From positions 62,001 through 126,000 of the forward strand of contig NZ_BONV01000002.1 of NCBI RefSeq assembly GCF_016862895.1: a stretch of 64,000 nt of DNA. Direction: 5' to 3'. The notes beneath the pieces were generated by a model that saw nothing but the letters and a program-made list of their open reading frames with translations, was not told where the DNA came from and did no database searches. The translations under genes were made by a program, and so were the position numbers. This document shows, piece by piece, positions 45,733 through 57,237 of the stretch (position 1 is the stretch's first letter; each line of letters starts with the position of its first letter). This stretch comes from Planotetraspora kaengkrachanensis (GTDB lineage Bacteria > Actinomycetota > Actinomycetes > Streptosporangiales > Streptosporangiaceae).

Positions 45733-46372
45733 AGACCAGCGACGTGGCGGAGTCCGGCACCGCGTCGGACGAGCGGATCGTGGCCGGCGCCGGCCGTACG
45801 TCGATGACGCGCATGCCGGCCGCGCGCGCGGCGGCCATCCCCTCGTCGGTGTCCTCGTAGACGACGCACTCGCCGGGGTGCACGCCGAGCCGCTCAGCGG
45901 CGAGGAGATAGATGTCCGGGGCCGGCTTGCCGCGCGACACGTCGTCCCTGGTCACCACGGCGTCGAACAGCGGGTACACGCCGATCGCGCGCAGGCTGAC
46001 CTCGACCGCCGTGCGGCTGCCACCGGACGCGACCGCCAACGGCACCCGGCCGTGGTTCTCCTGCGCGACCGTGACGACCGGCTCGTTCGGCAGGACCATG
46101 TCCACGAGTCCGCCGAACGCGTCGATCGCCGCCGCCTCCACCGCCGCGTGGTCGATCGCCCTGCCGGTCGCGGCCTCGAGTTCGGCCAGCAGCACGTCGG
46201 CCGACAGTCCGGTCCGTTCCCGGTACCAGTCGGGGTCGAGCTCCACTCCCCGGTCGGCCAGCGCCTGCCGCCAGGCCTTCTCATGCGCGGGGCCGCTGTC
46301 GACGAGCGTGCCGTCACAGTCGAAGATCAGTGCCGAGTACGGCGGGACGGGCTGAAGTCGTGGATCGTGCAT
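45731..46372 (-). CDS. HAD-superfamily phosphatase (beta-phosphoglucomutase-like)
   Basis: 213 residues. Motif I is FDCDGTLVDS near 19, motif II ASGGSRT near 118, Lys in RGKPAPDIYL and motif III VYEDTDEGMAAARAAGM. The cap is the small helical type of subfamily IA, as in beta-phosphoglucomutase and sugar-phosphate phosphatases. The ATG at 46372 is the first Met that leaves a normal N-terminus. Substrate probably a sugar phosphate. Confidence 0.9.
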   Translation of the reverse strand: MHDPRLQPVPPYSALIFDCDGTLVDSGPAHEKAWRQALADRGVELDPDWYRERTGLSADVLLAELEAATGRAIDHAAVEAAAIDAFGGLVDMVLPNEPVVTVAQENHGRVPLAVASGGSRTAVEVSLRAIGVYPLFDAVVTRDDVSRGKPAPDIYLLAAERLGVHPGECVVYEDTDEGMAAARAAGMRVIDVRPAPATIRSSDAVPDSATSLV

Positions 46373-46525
46373 GACCGCTCTCGTCGAAGAGTCCGTTCTG
46401 ACCTGCCGTCCACCGCCCGGAAGGACCGCGCGCGGCGAAGCCCCGGATGCGGGAGACGGGGCGTCGCCGCCCACCTCACCCTATGGGGGACCTGACCGTG
46501 CCCCGCCTGTGGCCTTGTGCAGCCC

Positions 46526-47236
46526 TCAACGGCAAGCCTGTCGTCTGTGCGTCGACGCATCCGCGGTGCATTCGCCGAGCAGTAGTGCGGCGACCGCCTC
46601 CGGGGCCTCATGCATCGCGTCGTGGCCGGTTGGGAGGTCGTGGACCTGCCACTTCGGATCGGCTTGGAGTCGGGTGCGGAGTTCAGCGAACGGCGTCCGG
46701 TCTTCCCATCCCGAGCAGTAGACGAACTCCCGGCGGGGAACCTGGGCGAGCGTGCCTGTGAGCCGGATCGTCTGCAGGAACGAGGCGAGGGGATGGGGCC
46801 GGCGGCGAGGATCGCCGCCGCCCGGCGGCCGGACGGCGTAGCCGGTGCTCGCGGCGCCGGCAGCGAACACTTCCCGGAAATGCTCGTTCGTTGACGACCA
46901 GCACGACTCGCCATCGCGCGGTACGTAGGCGTCGAGATGCACCAGTCGTGCGATCCGGCCGCCGGCGCGGTCGGCGGCAGCGGCGATCACCATCCCGGCG
47001 TAGCTGTGGCCGACCAGCGTCGCGCTGGTGATGTGGTTGCGATCGAGGTGCCGCAACACGTCGTCGGCGTGCGTGTCGAGGTTGGCGGTCGCGACTGTCG
47101 CGTTGTCGTCGTCTGGCCGCAGACCAGTCAGGGTCAGGGCGTGAACGGTGTGACCGGCACGCTCCAGCAGCGGAACCACCGCCTCGAACGACCAGAAGCC
47201 CTTCCAAGCGCCGGGCACAAGGACGAACGTCGCCAT
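46526..47236 (-). CDS. Alpha/beta fold hydrolase
   Basis: 236 residues. The oxyanion region is VLVPGAWKGFWSF, the nucleophile elbow GHSYAG near residue 83, and the late His in LPTGHDAMHEAPEAV. The form (VPGAWKGFW) is that of small salicylate-esterase-like hydrolases. The ATG at 47236 has an AGGAGAAAC-type RBS close by. A broken AraC-family fragment lies divergently, perhaps its former regulator. Confidence 0.87.
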   Translation of the reverse strand: MATFVLVPGAWKGFWSFEAVVPLLERAGHTVHALTLTGLRPDDDNATVATANLDTHADDVLRHLDRNHITSATLVGHSYAGMVIAAAADRAGGRIARLVHLDAYVPRDGESCWSSTNEHFREVFAAGAASTGYAVRPPGGGDPRRRPHPLASFLQTIRLTGTLAQVPRREFVYCSGWEDRTPFAELRTRLQADPKWQVHDLPTGHDAMHEAPEAVAALLLGECTADASTHRRQACR

Positions 47237-47289
47237 GCGTTTCTCCTTCTCTCTCAAGCCGCGGCATCGAGGCACGCCGCCTCGATGAC

Positions 47290-47517
47290 ATGTGGTCCGG
47301 TCGCCGCAACGAACTCGGCATGACCTTCTATGAATGGCGCACGCAGCTACGCATCTACCACGCGCTCGTGCTCCTCGCCGACGGTCACGACACCACCCGA
47401 ACCGCCTACGCCTGCGGATGGGCCAACCCCAGCAGTTTCATCGCAGCGTTCACCAACGTCATCGGAACGACACCGGGCCGCTACCGAACCAGTCGCCAGA
47501 CCACCGCCCGCGCATAG
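47290..47517 (+). pseudogene. C-terminal fragment of an AraC-family regulator
   Basis: 75 codons give only the second helix-turn-helix of an AraC protein (LGMTFYEWRTQLRIYHALVL then AYACGWANPSSFIAAFTNVI, ending TTPGRYRTS). The ligand domain and the first helix-turn-helix are absent and I see no trace of them upstream. It sits divergent to the alpha/beta hydrolase gene. Probably non-functional. The 293 bp from here to 47811 contain no feature I can name. Confidence 0.75.
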
Positions 47518-47810
47518 AGCGCCCCCTGCCTCACCACGGAATTTCACTTTCGATTCGCGGCCGTGCCGTCCGTGGAAGAACCGATGCCATTCGAAGGACC
47601 CGCGAAAAGGCGCGCTCCTTGAACGCACGACGGGATTCGTCGTGCGTGAAACGCCTTACCCTTCCTTCGAGCCGTTGGGACGAAGCCCCAGCATAAAGCT
47701 ATTTTCTGCTCAATTTTCATGATGTATGCGATCTTGTCAAGATCCCTTCTGAGTGTTACCACTATCAAAGTTGGACGCTGCCAATGACCGTCACGTCCCA
47801 TTCAGGAGGC

Positions 47811-50726
47811 ATGTTGTCTTCGTCGCATCGATTACGCATCGTCATCGCCGCTTTAGCCGCAGCCTCGCTCGCCATTCCCCTCGCCGGAACAGCCCAGGGC
47901 GAATCGAAGCGCGAGCAGCAGAAACTCCCGACCGTCCACGGAGACGGGCACGGCAAGCCGGACAAGGACAACAGGCGAGGCCGGGTGGCGCCCCCGCCCT
48001 CGGCGAAGATGCCGGCCAAGGCGACCGTGCGATGGAACAGCCTCGGCACCCCCGCTCTCGTCACCTCGGAGGCCCCCCTCGCCGAAGGGCTGCCCGCCGA
48101 CCCCGCGCAGGCCGCGCGTGACTACCTGAAGACCAACACCAGCCTCTTCGGCCTGCAGGCCGAGGCCGTCGACGCCCTGGAGACCGTCGCGGTCAACCCG
48201 ATCGGCGCGGGGCACGTCGTGCTCCTGCGGCAGAAATTCGGCGATCTGCCCGCCGGCTACGACGGTCTCGCGTCCGTCGGCGTCAGCGAGGGCAAGGTCG
48301 TGTACGTCTCCTCGACGTTGTCGCGAGCCACGCAGACGCCGCCGGCCGCGGCGATCACGGAGCAGCAGGCCCTGGAGGCCGCGGCGGCGGACGGCGAGAT
48401 CGACCTGGGCGCCGTCTCCACCAAACAGGTGGAGGAGGTGGCCGTCCCCGCGGCCGACGGCGTGCACCGCGCCTACCAGGTCACGCTGATCGACGAGGGA
48501 CACGACGCCGAGGACGAGCCCACGGCCTACACGACGTACGTCGACGCCGTCACCGGCGGGATCCTGCTCAGGGAGAACCTGGTCGATCACTTCGATCCCG
48601 ACGGCCCGTCGTGGTCGGTGTTCCCGGCCAACCCGCCGGCGGACTACTCCTCCAAGGACACGCGCCAGACCTGGTGCGCCACACCCGGGCGAGGCTGCGA
48701 CTACGTCGTCGGCGGAGACCCGGCCACCGGCAAGGCGTGGGACGTCGACCACACCACGGACGCCCCGACGAACACCAGCCTCGGCAACGCGGCGCGCACC
48801 TTCGAGAACCGCGCCAACGGCTCCTCCTCGTCGGTCGGCACCCGCACCAACCTCCTCACGCCGAGCCGGGACTACGCCTTCCCCTGGCGGAACCAGTGGT
48901 TCAAGGCGAAGTGCGACCCGGCCGCGTTCGACCAGCCCGGCGAGGCGGACCTCGAGGCCGCGATCAGCAACCTGAACGCGATGCACAACCGGATGCACGA
49001 CTGGTCGTACCGGCTGGGCTTCACCGAGACCGCCTGGAACATGCAGGTGAGCAATGGTGAGCGCGGCGGTCTCGGCGGCGACCCCGAGCGCGGCAACGCC
49101 CAGGCGGGCGCCAGGGTCCTGTCGATCAGGAACAACGCCAACCAGATCACCCCGGTGGACGGCGTCGCCCCGATCACCAACATGTACCTGTGGCAGCCGC
49201 AGGCCGGTGCGTTCTACGCGCCGTGCGTCGACGGCGACTACGACATGTCCGTCATCGGGCACGAGTTCACCCACGCCATCTCCAACCGCATGGTGGCCGG
49301 GCCGAACGCGGGGCTGAGCGGTGCCCAGGCCGGAGCGATGGGTGAAAGCATCTCCGACCTGTTCGCCATGGAATACCTCTTCGAGAACGGTTTCCGGCCG
49401 CGCGGCGACACCCCGTACGTGACGGGCGGGTACGTCACCGGCGACCCCGAGCGGGGCATCCGCAACTACGACATGTCGAAGTCGCCGCTGAACTACAGCG
49501 ACATCGCCTACGACCTGGTCGGTCAGCAGGTGCACGCGGACGGCGAGATCTGGTCGGCCACCCAGTTCGACGTGCGCGACGCGTTCATCGACAGGTACGG
49601 CAAGGGCTCGGCCAAGGACCAGCAGGCCTGCGCCGAGGGCAGGAAGTCGCTCGAGAAGTGCCCGGGCAACCGGCGATGGGTCCAGCTGCACTTCGACGCG
49701 TTCCTTCTCACGGCCGCCGGCAACCTCAGCATGGTGGACATGCGCGACGCGATGCTCGCCGCGGACAGGATCCGCTTCGGCGGCGCCAACCAGGACATCA
49801 TGTGGAAGGCGTTCGCGGAGCACGGCCTCGGCGAGGGCGCGGCCAGCAACGGGACGGCCGATCCGGACCCCAGGCCCGGCTTCGCCTCGCCTGACGGCGG
49901 CAATGCGACGCTGACCCTGGACCCCGCGGGCGACGCGGCCGGCGCGCCGGTCCGGCTGTACGTGGGCGACTACGAGGGCCGCGCCGTCCCGGTCGCGGAC
50001 ACCGATCCGGCCACCGAGCTGGGGGCGAGCTTCCAGATCGTGCCCGGCGCCTACTCCTTCGTCGCGGCGGCTCCCGGCTTCGGCCACAAGCGGTTCACGT
50101 TCACGGCGAAGAAGAACCAGGTCAGGGACTTGCGCGTCGAGATGTCCCGTAACTACGCCTCAGCCGCGGCGGGCGCGTCGGCGGCGGGCGACGGAGTCAA
50201 CCAGGGCAAGCTGATCGACGAGACGGAGGCGACGAACTGGGCCTCGCTCACCGGTCCTGTCGCCGGCCGGGCCGTCGTGGTCGACCTGGCGGGCACGCAG
50301 GCCGTACAGATCGGCAGGGTCGCGGTCAGTGCCATGCTCCGGCCGGACACCGGCGACCTCGCCGACCCTGGCGGCCAGAACCGGTTCACCGCGCTGCGGT
50401 CCTTCGAGGTCCTGGCGTGTGACTCGACGCACGGGAGAGACTGCGCCGACCCGGCGAACTACACCAGGATCTACACCAGCCCCAAGGCGGCGTTCGACAC
50501 CAGCGTTCCGCGGCCGCGCGGAGGCGACCTGATCATCAAGTCGTTCGACGTCCGCCGGACCAAGGCGACCCACCTGATGCTGCGCACGGTGTCCAGCCAG
50601 TGCACCGGGAACCCGCTGTACGCGGGCGAGCAGGACAACGACCCCAACTCCGCCACCGACTGCGGCACCGCCAGCCCGTTCGCCGGTCAGATCCGGGCCG
50701 CGGAGTTCCAGGCGTTCTCCCACTGA
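47811..50726 (+). CDS. Secreted M36 (fungalysin-like) metalloprotease, 971 residues
   Basis: The signal peptide is RIVIAALAAASLAIPLAGTAQG. An FTP/PepSY-type propeptide follows, then the M36 catalytic domain with the zinc motif HEFTH at 49260-49274 (residue about 484) and the third ligand in GAMGESISDLFA. The C-terminus has a carboxypeptidase-like Ig part and a discoidin-like domain (residues about 790-970) with four Cys. Start is uncertain: AGGAGG ends only one base before the ATG at 47811, so ATG 47784 or TTG 47814 may be used instead. Unusually large for the family. Confidence 0.9.
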   Translation: MLSSSHRLRIVIAALAAASLAIPLAGTAQGESKREQQKLPTVHGDGHGKPDKDNRRGRVAPPPSAKMPAKATVRWNSLGTPALVTSEAPLAEGLPADPAQAARDYLKTNTSLFGLQAEAVDALETVAVNPIGAGHVVLLRQKFGDLPAGYDGLASVGVSEGKVVYVSSTLSRATQTPPAAAITEQQALEAAAADGEIDLGAVSTKQVEEVAVPAADGVHRAYQVTLIDEGHDAEDEPTAYTTYVDAVTGGILLRENLVDHFDPDGPSWSVFPANPPADYSSKDTRQTWCATPGRGCDYVVGGDPATGKAWDVDHTTDAPTNTSLGNAARTFENRANGSSSSVGTRTNLLTPSRDYAFPWRNQWFKAKCDPAAFDQPGEADLEAAISNLNAMHNRMHDWSYRLGFTETAWNMQVSNGERGGLGGDPERGNAQAGARVLSIRNNANQITPVDGVAPITNMYLWQPQAGAFYAPCVDGDYDMSVIGHEFTHAISNRMVAGPNAGLSGAQAGAMGESISDLFAMEYLFENGFRPRGDTPYVTGGYVTGDPERGIRNYDMSKSPLNYSDIAYDLVGQQVHADGEIWSATQFDVRDAFIDRYGKGSAKDQQACAEGRKSLEKCPGNRRWVQLHFDAFLLTAAGNLSMVDMRDAMLAADRIRFGGANQDIMWKAFAEHGLGEGAASNGTADPDPRPGFASPDGGNATLTLDPAGDAAGAPVRLYVGDYEGRAVPVADTDPATELGASFQIVPGAYSFVAAAPGFGHKRFTFTAKKNQVRDLRVEMSRNYASAAAGASAAGDGVNQGKLIDETEATNWASLTGPVAGRAVVVDLAGTQAVQIGRVAVSAMLRPDTGDLADPGGQNRFTALRSFEVLACDSTHGRDCADPANYTRIYTSPKAAFDTSVPRPRGGDLIIKSFDVRRTKATHLMLRTVSSQCTGNPLYAGEQDNDPNSATDCGTASPFAGQIRAAEFQAFSH

Positions 50727-50801
50727 CCCGTCGACCCGATCACCCGGCAGGGGCGGCCCACACGGCCGGGCCGCCCCGCCACCCGGCGTGATCATGCACA
50801 G

Positions 50802-50832
50802 GGAGCCGGAGCACACAGCGTGCTCCGGCTCC
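50802..50832. terminator. Bidirectional terminator hairpin
   Basis: Perfect 13-bp stem GGAGCCGGAGCAC / GTGCTCCGGCTCC with loop ACAGC, between the convergent M36 and argG genes. No T-run. Confidence 0.7.
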
Positions 50833-50892
50833 TCCGGCGTCATCCACGTACAGGCGCCGCAGTCGGCGCTAGGTCCTGTCTCCCTAAGGCGG

Positions 50893-52509
<1,617 letters not shown>

Positions 52510-52568
52510 TCATAAATGGGGCTGGGCCCGTCGGGCCGAATCCGGGGCCGCCGACCCTTCAGGGGCGC

Positions 52569-52630
52569 GGGTTACGCGCCGGGTTACGCGCGCGGGTTAC
52601 GCACAGGGTTACGCGCGCGGGTTACGCGCC
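52569..52630. repeat. Five-copy minisatellite, 12-13 bp unit
   Basis: Five head-to-tail copies of GGGTTACGCGC(C/GC), one copy ending ACA, unit lengths 12-13-12-13-12. It runs up to the stop of the SHOCT gene (minus strand), so it forms that gene's 3' untranslated region. Both strands are open for many frames only because of the repeat. The 227 bp between here and argG show only its promoter. Confidence 0.85.
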
Positions 52631-52631
52631 T

Positions 52632-52865
52632 TTATGAGCCAACCGCGGCGCGGAGCGCCTCGAGGCGGTGCCGGTACTCGTCATCGTCGATCTTCCCTGC
52701 GGTGAACCCCTGGAAGAGGGCCTCCTCAGGGGTCCTCGACTTGTGGGCGCGGGCCCTCGCGTGGATCGCCGCCCCCAGGCCGCCGACGACGACCACCCAG
52801 AACATGACCGTGACGAGGAGGAAGAGGAATTCCTCCTGGCTGGTCGCGAAGCTGTACAGGTGCAT
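52632..52865 (-). CDS. Small SHOCT-domain membrane protein
   Basis: 77 residues. One or two membrane segments near residues 13-33 (LFLLVTVMFWVVVVGGLGAAI) and a C-terminal SHOCT motif (TPEEALFQGFTAGKIDDDEY then RHRLEALRAA). SHOCT domains occur at the ends of many small membrane proteins and are thought to mediate oligomerisation. No operon partner. Confidence 0.82.
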   Translation of the reverse strand: MHLYSFATSQEEFLFLLVTVMFWVVVVGGLGAAIHARARAHKSRTPEEALFQGFTAGKIDDDEYRHRLEALRAAVGS

Positions 52866-53084
52866 CTGGCCACCCCTCCGATCACCATGTCTTCATTGAT
52901 GCCGTACACACATCTTCAAGGGCACGGCTCGGGGGTGCCAGGGTGGGATTCGCCTGGGTGTGGCATTGCCACCCTCCGGGGACCGCATCGGAGCCCGCCA
53001 TGCCCGGCCGCATGGTGCGGCCGCCACCCTCCCCCAACGGGCGATTTGCACTCTTTTGACCATTGGATTCCTATTCTGCGTGAC

Positions 53085-53899
53085 ATGGGAAATCCACTGG
53101 GCGAGTTCCTCCGCGCTCGACGCCACCTCACGACGATTGAGCAGGTGGGTCTCCCCCGCGTCGACGATCACCGCAGGACGCCCGGATTACGCCGCGACGA
53201 GGTGGCCGTGCTGGCCAGTCTGAGCGCCGACTACTACACCCGGCTGGAGCAGGGAAGGGAACGCAGTCCCTCGGCTCAGGTGCTCAACGCGCTGGCGCAG
53301 GTCTTCCAGCTCGGCCCCGAGGCCACCGAATACCTCCACGAACTCGCACACCCCCGGGGCTGCAAACGCGGGCCCATCGATCACGTCAATCCGACCGTCG
53401 CGCAGCTCGGAAAAGACTTGGATCATTTAGTCGTTTTCACCACTAATCGCTGCATGGACGTGGCGTATCGGAATTCGTTGGCCGACGCCCTCCACGGATG
53501 GCTGAAGCACAGCGACAACCTGATAAAGATGCATTTCCTCGATCCGGCGGCACGCGAGTTCTATCTCGACTGGGAGAGTGAAGCCCTGTTCAGAGTGGCC
53601 CACGTGAGGGCCGCCGCGGGGATGGCCTCCGGCGACCGGCATCTGCTCGCGCTGGTCGACGAACTCTCCGTTGAAAGCGCGGACTTCCGGCGAATATGGG
53701 ACCGGCACGACGTACGGGCCAGGACGAACGAGTCCATTCGCTACCGGCACCCGGAAGTCGGCGAATTAACCCTTTCTATGAGACCCTCTCCGTCAACAGC
53801 ACCCCCGGGCAGAATCTCGTGGTCGGCCGCGCCCAGCCCGGCAGCCCGTCCGAACGGGCCCTGAGCCGGCTGAGGACGCTCGCCGCCGACCGCACCTGA
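53085..53899 (+). pseudogene. XRE/MmyB-like regulator with a frameshift near its end
   Basis: The ATG at 53085 has TATTCT seven bases before it. The first 230 codons give an XRE helix-turn-helix (DEVAVLASLSADYYTRLEQG) and MmyB-like domain (IKMHFLDPAAREFYLDWE). After ...HPEVGELTLS the frame runs into unrelated sequence and stops at 53864. The normal end (YETLSVNSTPGQNLVVGRAQ then SPSERALSRLRTLAADRT) is in another frame up to 53899. One base appears to be lost near 53777. Either the gene is newly broken or the base is a sequencing error. Confidence 0.8.
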
Positions 53900-54135
53900 T
53901 CCGGCGCCGCGCTCGGCTCCGTTCACGACGTCACGTTCAGCCGGTCGGCGCGCCGTTCAAATCCCAGCGAGCACTCGCGCTCCCCCGCGAATCGCCGCCG
54001 GCCCGCCCGAAGGCCGTTCCGCGTCAAGACCGCGATGAGATTCCATCGTGGACGCGTTAAACGGCTTGCGCCACCCGCTCTAGGAGGTTCTACGTTCGAC
54101 GAGCACCTTTGAAGTGGAATTTATGGTGATCTCGG

Positions 54136-54225
54136 ATGACCGTTGAAAATCTTATCGGCTTGATCGTTTCCGTCGGGCTGCTCGTCTATCTCGTCCTCGC
54201 GATCCGCTTCCCTGAGAGGTTCTGA
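54136..54225 (+). CDS. kdpF: KdpF, small subunit of the potassium pump
   Basis: 29 residues, a single membrane helix: [20 protein letters not shown] then LAIRFPERF. It stabilises the KdpFABC complex in the membrane. Its stop overlaps the kdpB start (TGATG). The 236 bp before it (53900-54135) show no riboswitch, terminator or operator that I can identify. Confidence 0.9.
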   Translation: MTVENLIGLIVSVGLLVYLVLAIRFPERF

Positions 54226-56360
54226 TGGCCGTCGAAGCGCCGGCCGCTCCGGACACCCCCCGCGTCGAGGACTCGCGATCCGTCCGCAGGGTCGCCGCCG
54301 GCATGCTCGACCCGCGTCAGCTGTGGAGGGCACTGCCGGAGGCGCTGCGCAAGCTCGACCCGCGGACTCTGTGGCGCAACCCCGTCATGTTCGTCACCGA
54401 GGTGGGCGCGCTGCTGACCACGGTGTTCACCATCCCCCATCCGTCGCTGTTCGGCTGGCTGATCACCGCCTGGCTCTGGCTGACCGTCATCTTCGCCAAC
54501 CTGGCCGAAGCCGTCGCCGAGAGCAGGGGCCGTGCTCAGGCGGACACGCTGCGCCGCACCCGGCAGCAGACCGTCGCCCACCGTGTCGTGGGCTGGACCG
54601 AGGGCGTGCCGGCGTCGTCGATCCGTGCGGAGGAGATCCCGGCCTCACTTCTGCGCCGTGGCGACGTCGTGGTCGTCGACGCCGGAGAGCTGATCCCGGG
54701 CGACGGCGACGTGGTCGACGGGGTGGCCAGCGTCGACGAGTCCGCGATCACCGGCGAGTCGGCCCCGGTCATCAGGGAGTCCGGCGGCGACCGTTGTGCC
54801 GTGACAGGGGGAACGCGCGTCCTGTCCGACCGGATCGTCGTGCGGATCGCCCAGGATCCGGGTGAGAGCTTCATCGACCGGATGATCGCCCTCGTGGAGG
54901 GCGCCAAGCGGCAGAAGACGCCGAACGAGCTCGCGCTCAACCTGCTTCTGGTCGCGCTGACCGTCATCTTCCTGATGGCAACCGTCACGCTCCAGCCGAT
55001 GGCGATCTACTCCAAGGGCGTGGTGGCCGCCGCGCCGGACACCCTCGCCATCACCGGCGCGGGCATCTCCACCCTCGTGCTGGTCTCTCTGCTGGTCTGC
55101 CTGATCCCGACCACGATCGGCGCGCTCCTGTCCGCGATCGGCATCGCCGGCATGGACCGGATGGTGCAGCGCAACGTGCTCGCGATGTCCGGCCGGGCGG
55201 TGGAGGCCGCCGGCGACGTGCACACGCTGCTGCTCGACAAGACCGGCACCATCACGTACGGCAACCGCCAGGCCGACTCCTTCGTCCCCGTCGGCGGAAC
55301 CCGGGAGGCCGACCTCGCGCGCGCCGCGCTGCTGTCCAGCCTCGCCGACAGGACGCCCGAGGGACGCTCCATCCTGGACCTCGCGCGCCGCCGTGTCGGC
55401 GCGGACGCGGGTGCCGAGGAGGACGGGGAATGGGTGCCCTTCTCCGCCGTGACCCGGATGTCCGGCGTGAACCTCCCCACGGGCAGCCTGCGCAAGGGCG
55501 CGGCCGCCGCCGTGTCCACGTGGGTGCGTGAGCACGGCGGGACCGTCGCGCCGGAACTCGACGGGATCGTCGAGGCGGTCTCCGCGTCCGGCGGCACTCC
55601 CCTGGCCGTCGCGGACCGGACGCGGGTCCTCGGCGTGATCCATCTGAAGGACGTCGTGAAGCCCGGTCTTCGCGAGCGGTTCGCGGATCTGCGCAGGATG
55701 GGCATCCGCACCGTCATGATCACGGGCGACAACCCGACCACCGCGCGGGCGATCGCCGGCGAGGCGGGCGTCGACGACTTCCTGGCCGAGGCGACCCCCG
55801 AGGACAAGCTCGCCCTGATCCGCAAGGAGCAGGAAGGGGGCCGGCTGGTCGCGATGACGGGTGACGGCACCAACGACGCGCCCGCGCTCGCGCAGGCCGA
55901 CGTCGGCGTGGCGATGAACACCGGAACGTCGGCCGCCAAGGAGGCCGGCAACATGGTCGACCTCGACTCCGACCCGACGAAGATCGTCGAGATCGTCGAG
56001 ATCGGCAAGCAGTTGCTGATCACCCGCGGCGCGCTGACCACGTTCTCGATCGCCAACGACATCGCCAAGTACTTCGCGATCCTTCCCGCCATGTTCGGCC
56101 CGATCTACCCGGGCCTGTCCCGGCTCAACATCATGGGCCTCGAGTCGCCGCTTTCCGCCATCCTGTCCGCCGTCATCTTCAACGCCGTCGTCATCGTCGC
56201 GCTGATCCCGCTCGCGCTGCGGGGCGTCCGCTACCGCCCGTCCGGCGCCGGGACGCTGCTGGCCCGCAACCTGTGGGTGTACGGCCTCGGCGGTGTGGTC
56301 GTGCCCTTCGTGGCGATCAAGCTGATCGACCTCGTCGTCCAGTTCATCCCAGGAATCTGA
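54225..56360 (+). CDS. kdpB: Potassium-transporting P-type ATPase subunit B
   Basis: 711 residues. P-type ATPase with the phosphorylation motif [10 protein letters not shown] near residue 343, the dephosphorylation loop TGES in ITGESAPVI, the nucleotide site [18 protein letters not shown] and the KdpB-type end [20 protein letters not shown]. It hydrolyses ATP to drive K+ uptake at low external potassium. Unusually it comes directly after kdpF, with kdpC next and kdpA last. Confidence 0.97.
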   Translation: MAVEAPAAPDTPRVEDSRSVRRVAAGMLDPRQLWRALPEALRKLDPRTLWRNPVMFVTEVGALLTTVFTIPHPSLFGWLITAWLWLTVIFANLAEAVAESRGRAQADTLRRTRQQTVAHRVVGWTEGVPASSIRAEEIPASLLRRGDVVVVDAGELIPGDGDVVDGVASVDESAITGESAPVIRESGGDRCAVTGGTRVLSDRIVVRIAQDPGESFIDRMIALVEGAKRQKTPNELALNLLLVALTVIFLMATVTLQPMAIYSKGVVAAAPDTLAITGAGISTLVLVSLLVCLIPTTIGALLSAIGIAGMDRMVQRNVLAMSGRAVEAAGDVHTLLLDKTGTITYGNRQADSFVPVGGTREADLARAALLSSLADRTPEGRSILDLARRRVGADAGAEEDGEWVPFSAVTRMSGVNLPTGSLRKGAAAAVSTWVREHGGTVAPELDGIVEAVSASGGTPLAVADRTRVLGVIHLKDVVKPGLRERFADLRRMGIRTVMITGDNPTTARAIAGEAGVDDFLAEATPEDKLALIRKEQEGGRLVAMTGDGTNDAPALAQADVGVAMNTGTSAAKEAGNMVDLDSDPTKIVEIVEIGKQLLITRGALTTFSIANDIAKYFAILPAMFGPIYPGLSRLNIMGLESPLSAILSAVIFNAVVIVALIPLALRGVRYRPSGAGTLLARNLWVYGLGGVVVPFVAIKLIDLVVQFIPGI

Positions 56361-56362
56361 TC

Positions 56363-57235
56363 ATGAATCGTCTTCCGCGGTGGCTCGCCCACCATCTGGC
56401 GGCCTTACGGGTGGTGGTGGTGCTCACCCTCACCGTCGGCCTGTTCTATCCGCTCGCGATGACCGGCGTCGCCCAGGCGGTCTTCGGCCACCGGGCCGAC
56501 GGGTCCGTCATCGAGAAGGACGGCGCAGCCGTCGGCAGCGAGCTCGTCGGCCAGTCCTTCACCGGGACGGACAGCACGCCGATCCTGCGCTACTTCCAGA
56601 GCCGTCCTTCGGCGGCCGGCGACGGCTACGACCCGGGCGCGACCGGGGCGGGCAACCAGGGTTCGCAGAGCGTCGTCGACGTCCTCCCCGATCCGGCCGA
56701 CCCCGACTCGGGCAAGCTCAGCCTGCTCACCCAGGTGTGCGCGCGGAGCGTGGCCGTCGGCGAACTCGAGGGGGTCAGCGGCGCCCGGCCGTACTGCACG
56801 TCGGACGGCGTGGGCGCCGTCCTCGGCGTGTTCCGCGAACAGGGTCTGAGCGGGCGGGCGACCCGGGTGGTCAGCCTGAACCAGGCGTGCCCCGCCGCTC
56901 CGTTCGTGTCCTCCTACGAGGGCGTGACCGTGGAATGCGCCCGACCGGGCGACGACTACAGCAGGGCTCTGGTCGTGCCCGTACGCGGGAACGCGCCCGC
57001 CCGGCCCGTGGTGCCCGCGGACGCGGTCACCGCGAGCGGCAGCGGCCTCGACCCGCACATCTCGCCGGCGTACGCCGCTCTCCAGGCCCCCCGCGTCGCG
57101 CGGGAGCGCGGCCTCGACCTGAACCGGGTCAAGGAGCTCGTCGCCGACAACACGACCAGCCGCGGCCTCGGCTTTCTCGGTGAGCCCGGCGTGAACGTGC
57201 TGACGCTCAACCTCGCGCTGGACCGGGAGTCCTGA
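56363..57235 (+). CDS. kdpC: KdpC, with a large extracytoplasmic insertion
   Basis: 290 residues, about 100 longer than E. coli KdpC (190). One N-terminal membrane helix (LRVVVVLTLTVGLFYPLAMTG), then the family motifs VGSELVGQSF, YFQSRPSAAGDGYDP and ASGSGLDPHISPAYA, ending LGFLGEPGVNVLTLNLAL. Between the last two lies an insertion of about 100 residues with four cysteines (QVCARS, PYCTSDG, QACPAAP, VECARPG), presumably outside the membrane and disulfide-bonded. Starts two bases after the kdpB stop. KdpC helps ATP binding in the pump. Confidence 0.95.
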   Translation: MNRLPRWLAHHLAALRVVVVLTLTVGLFYPLAMTGVAQAVFGHRADGSVIEKDGAAVGSELVGQSFTGTDSTPILRYFQSRPSAAGDGYDPGATGAGNQGSQSVVDVLPDPADPDSGKLSLLTQVCARSVAVGELEGVSGARPYCTSDGVGAVLGVFREQGLSGRATRVVSLNQACPAAPFVSSYEGVTVECARPGDDYSRALVVPVRGNAPARPVVPADAVTASGSGLDPHISPAYAALQAPRVARERGLDLNRVKELVADNTTSRGLGFLGEPGVNVLTLNLALDRES

Positions 57236-57237
57236 TC

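Noticed and set aside
47853-50087. Minus-strand ORF of 744 codons opposite the M36 protease
   Set aside because: Another shadow; the plus strand carries the zinc motif HEFTH and signal peptide.
52569-52630. CRISPR-like array
   Set aside because: The units are contiguous with no spacers and there are no cas genes.
53056-53077. Full -35/-10 promoter for the XRE gene
   Set aside because: TTGACC and TATTCT are only 10 bp apart, too close for a sigma-70-type pair. I keep only the -10.
53900-54135. c-di-AMP (ydaO-type) riboswitch before the kdp operon
   Set aside because: I looked for the conserved riboswitch core and found none in these 236 bases.
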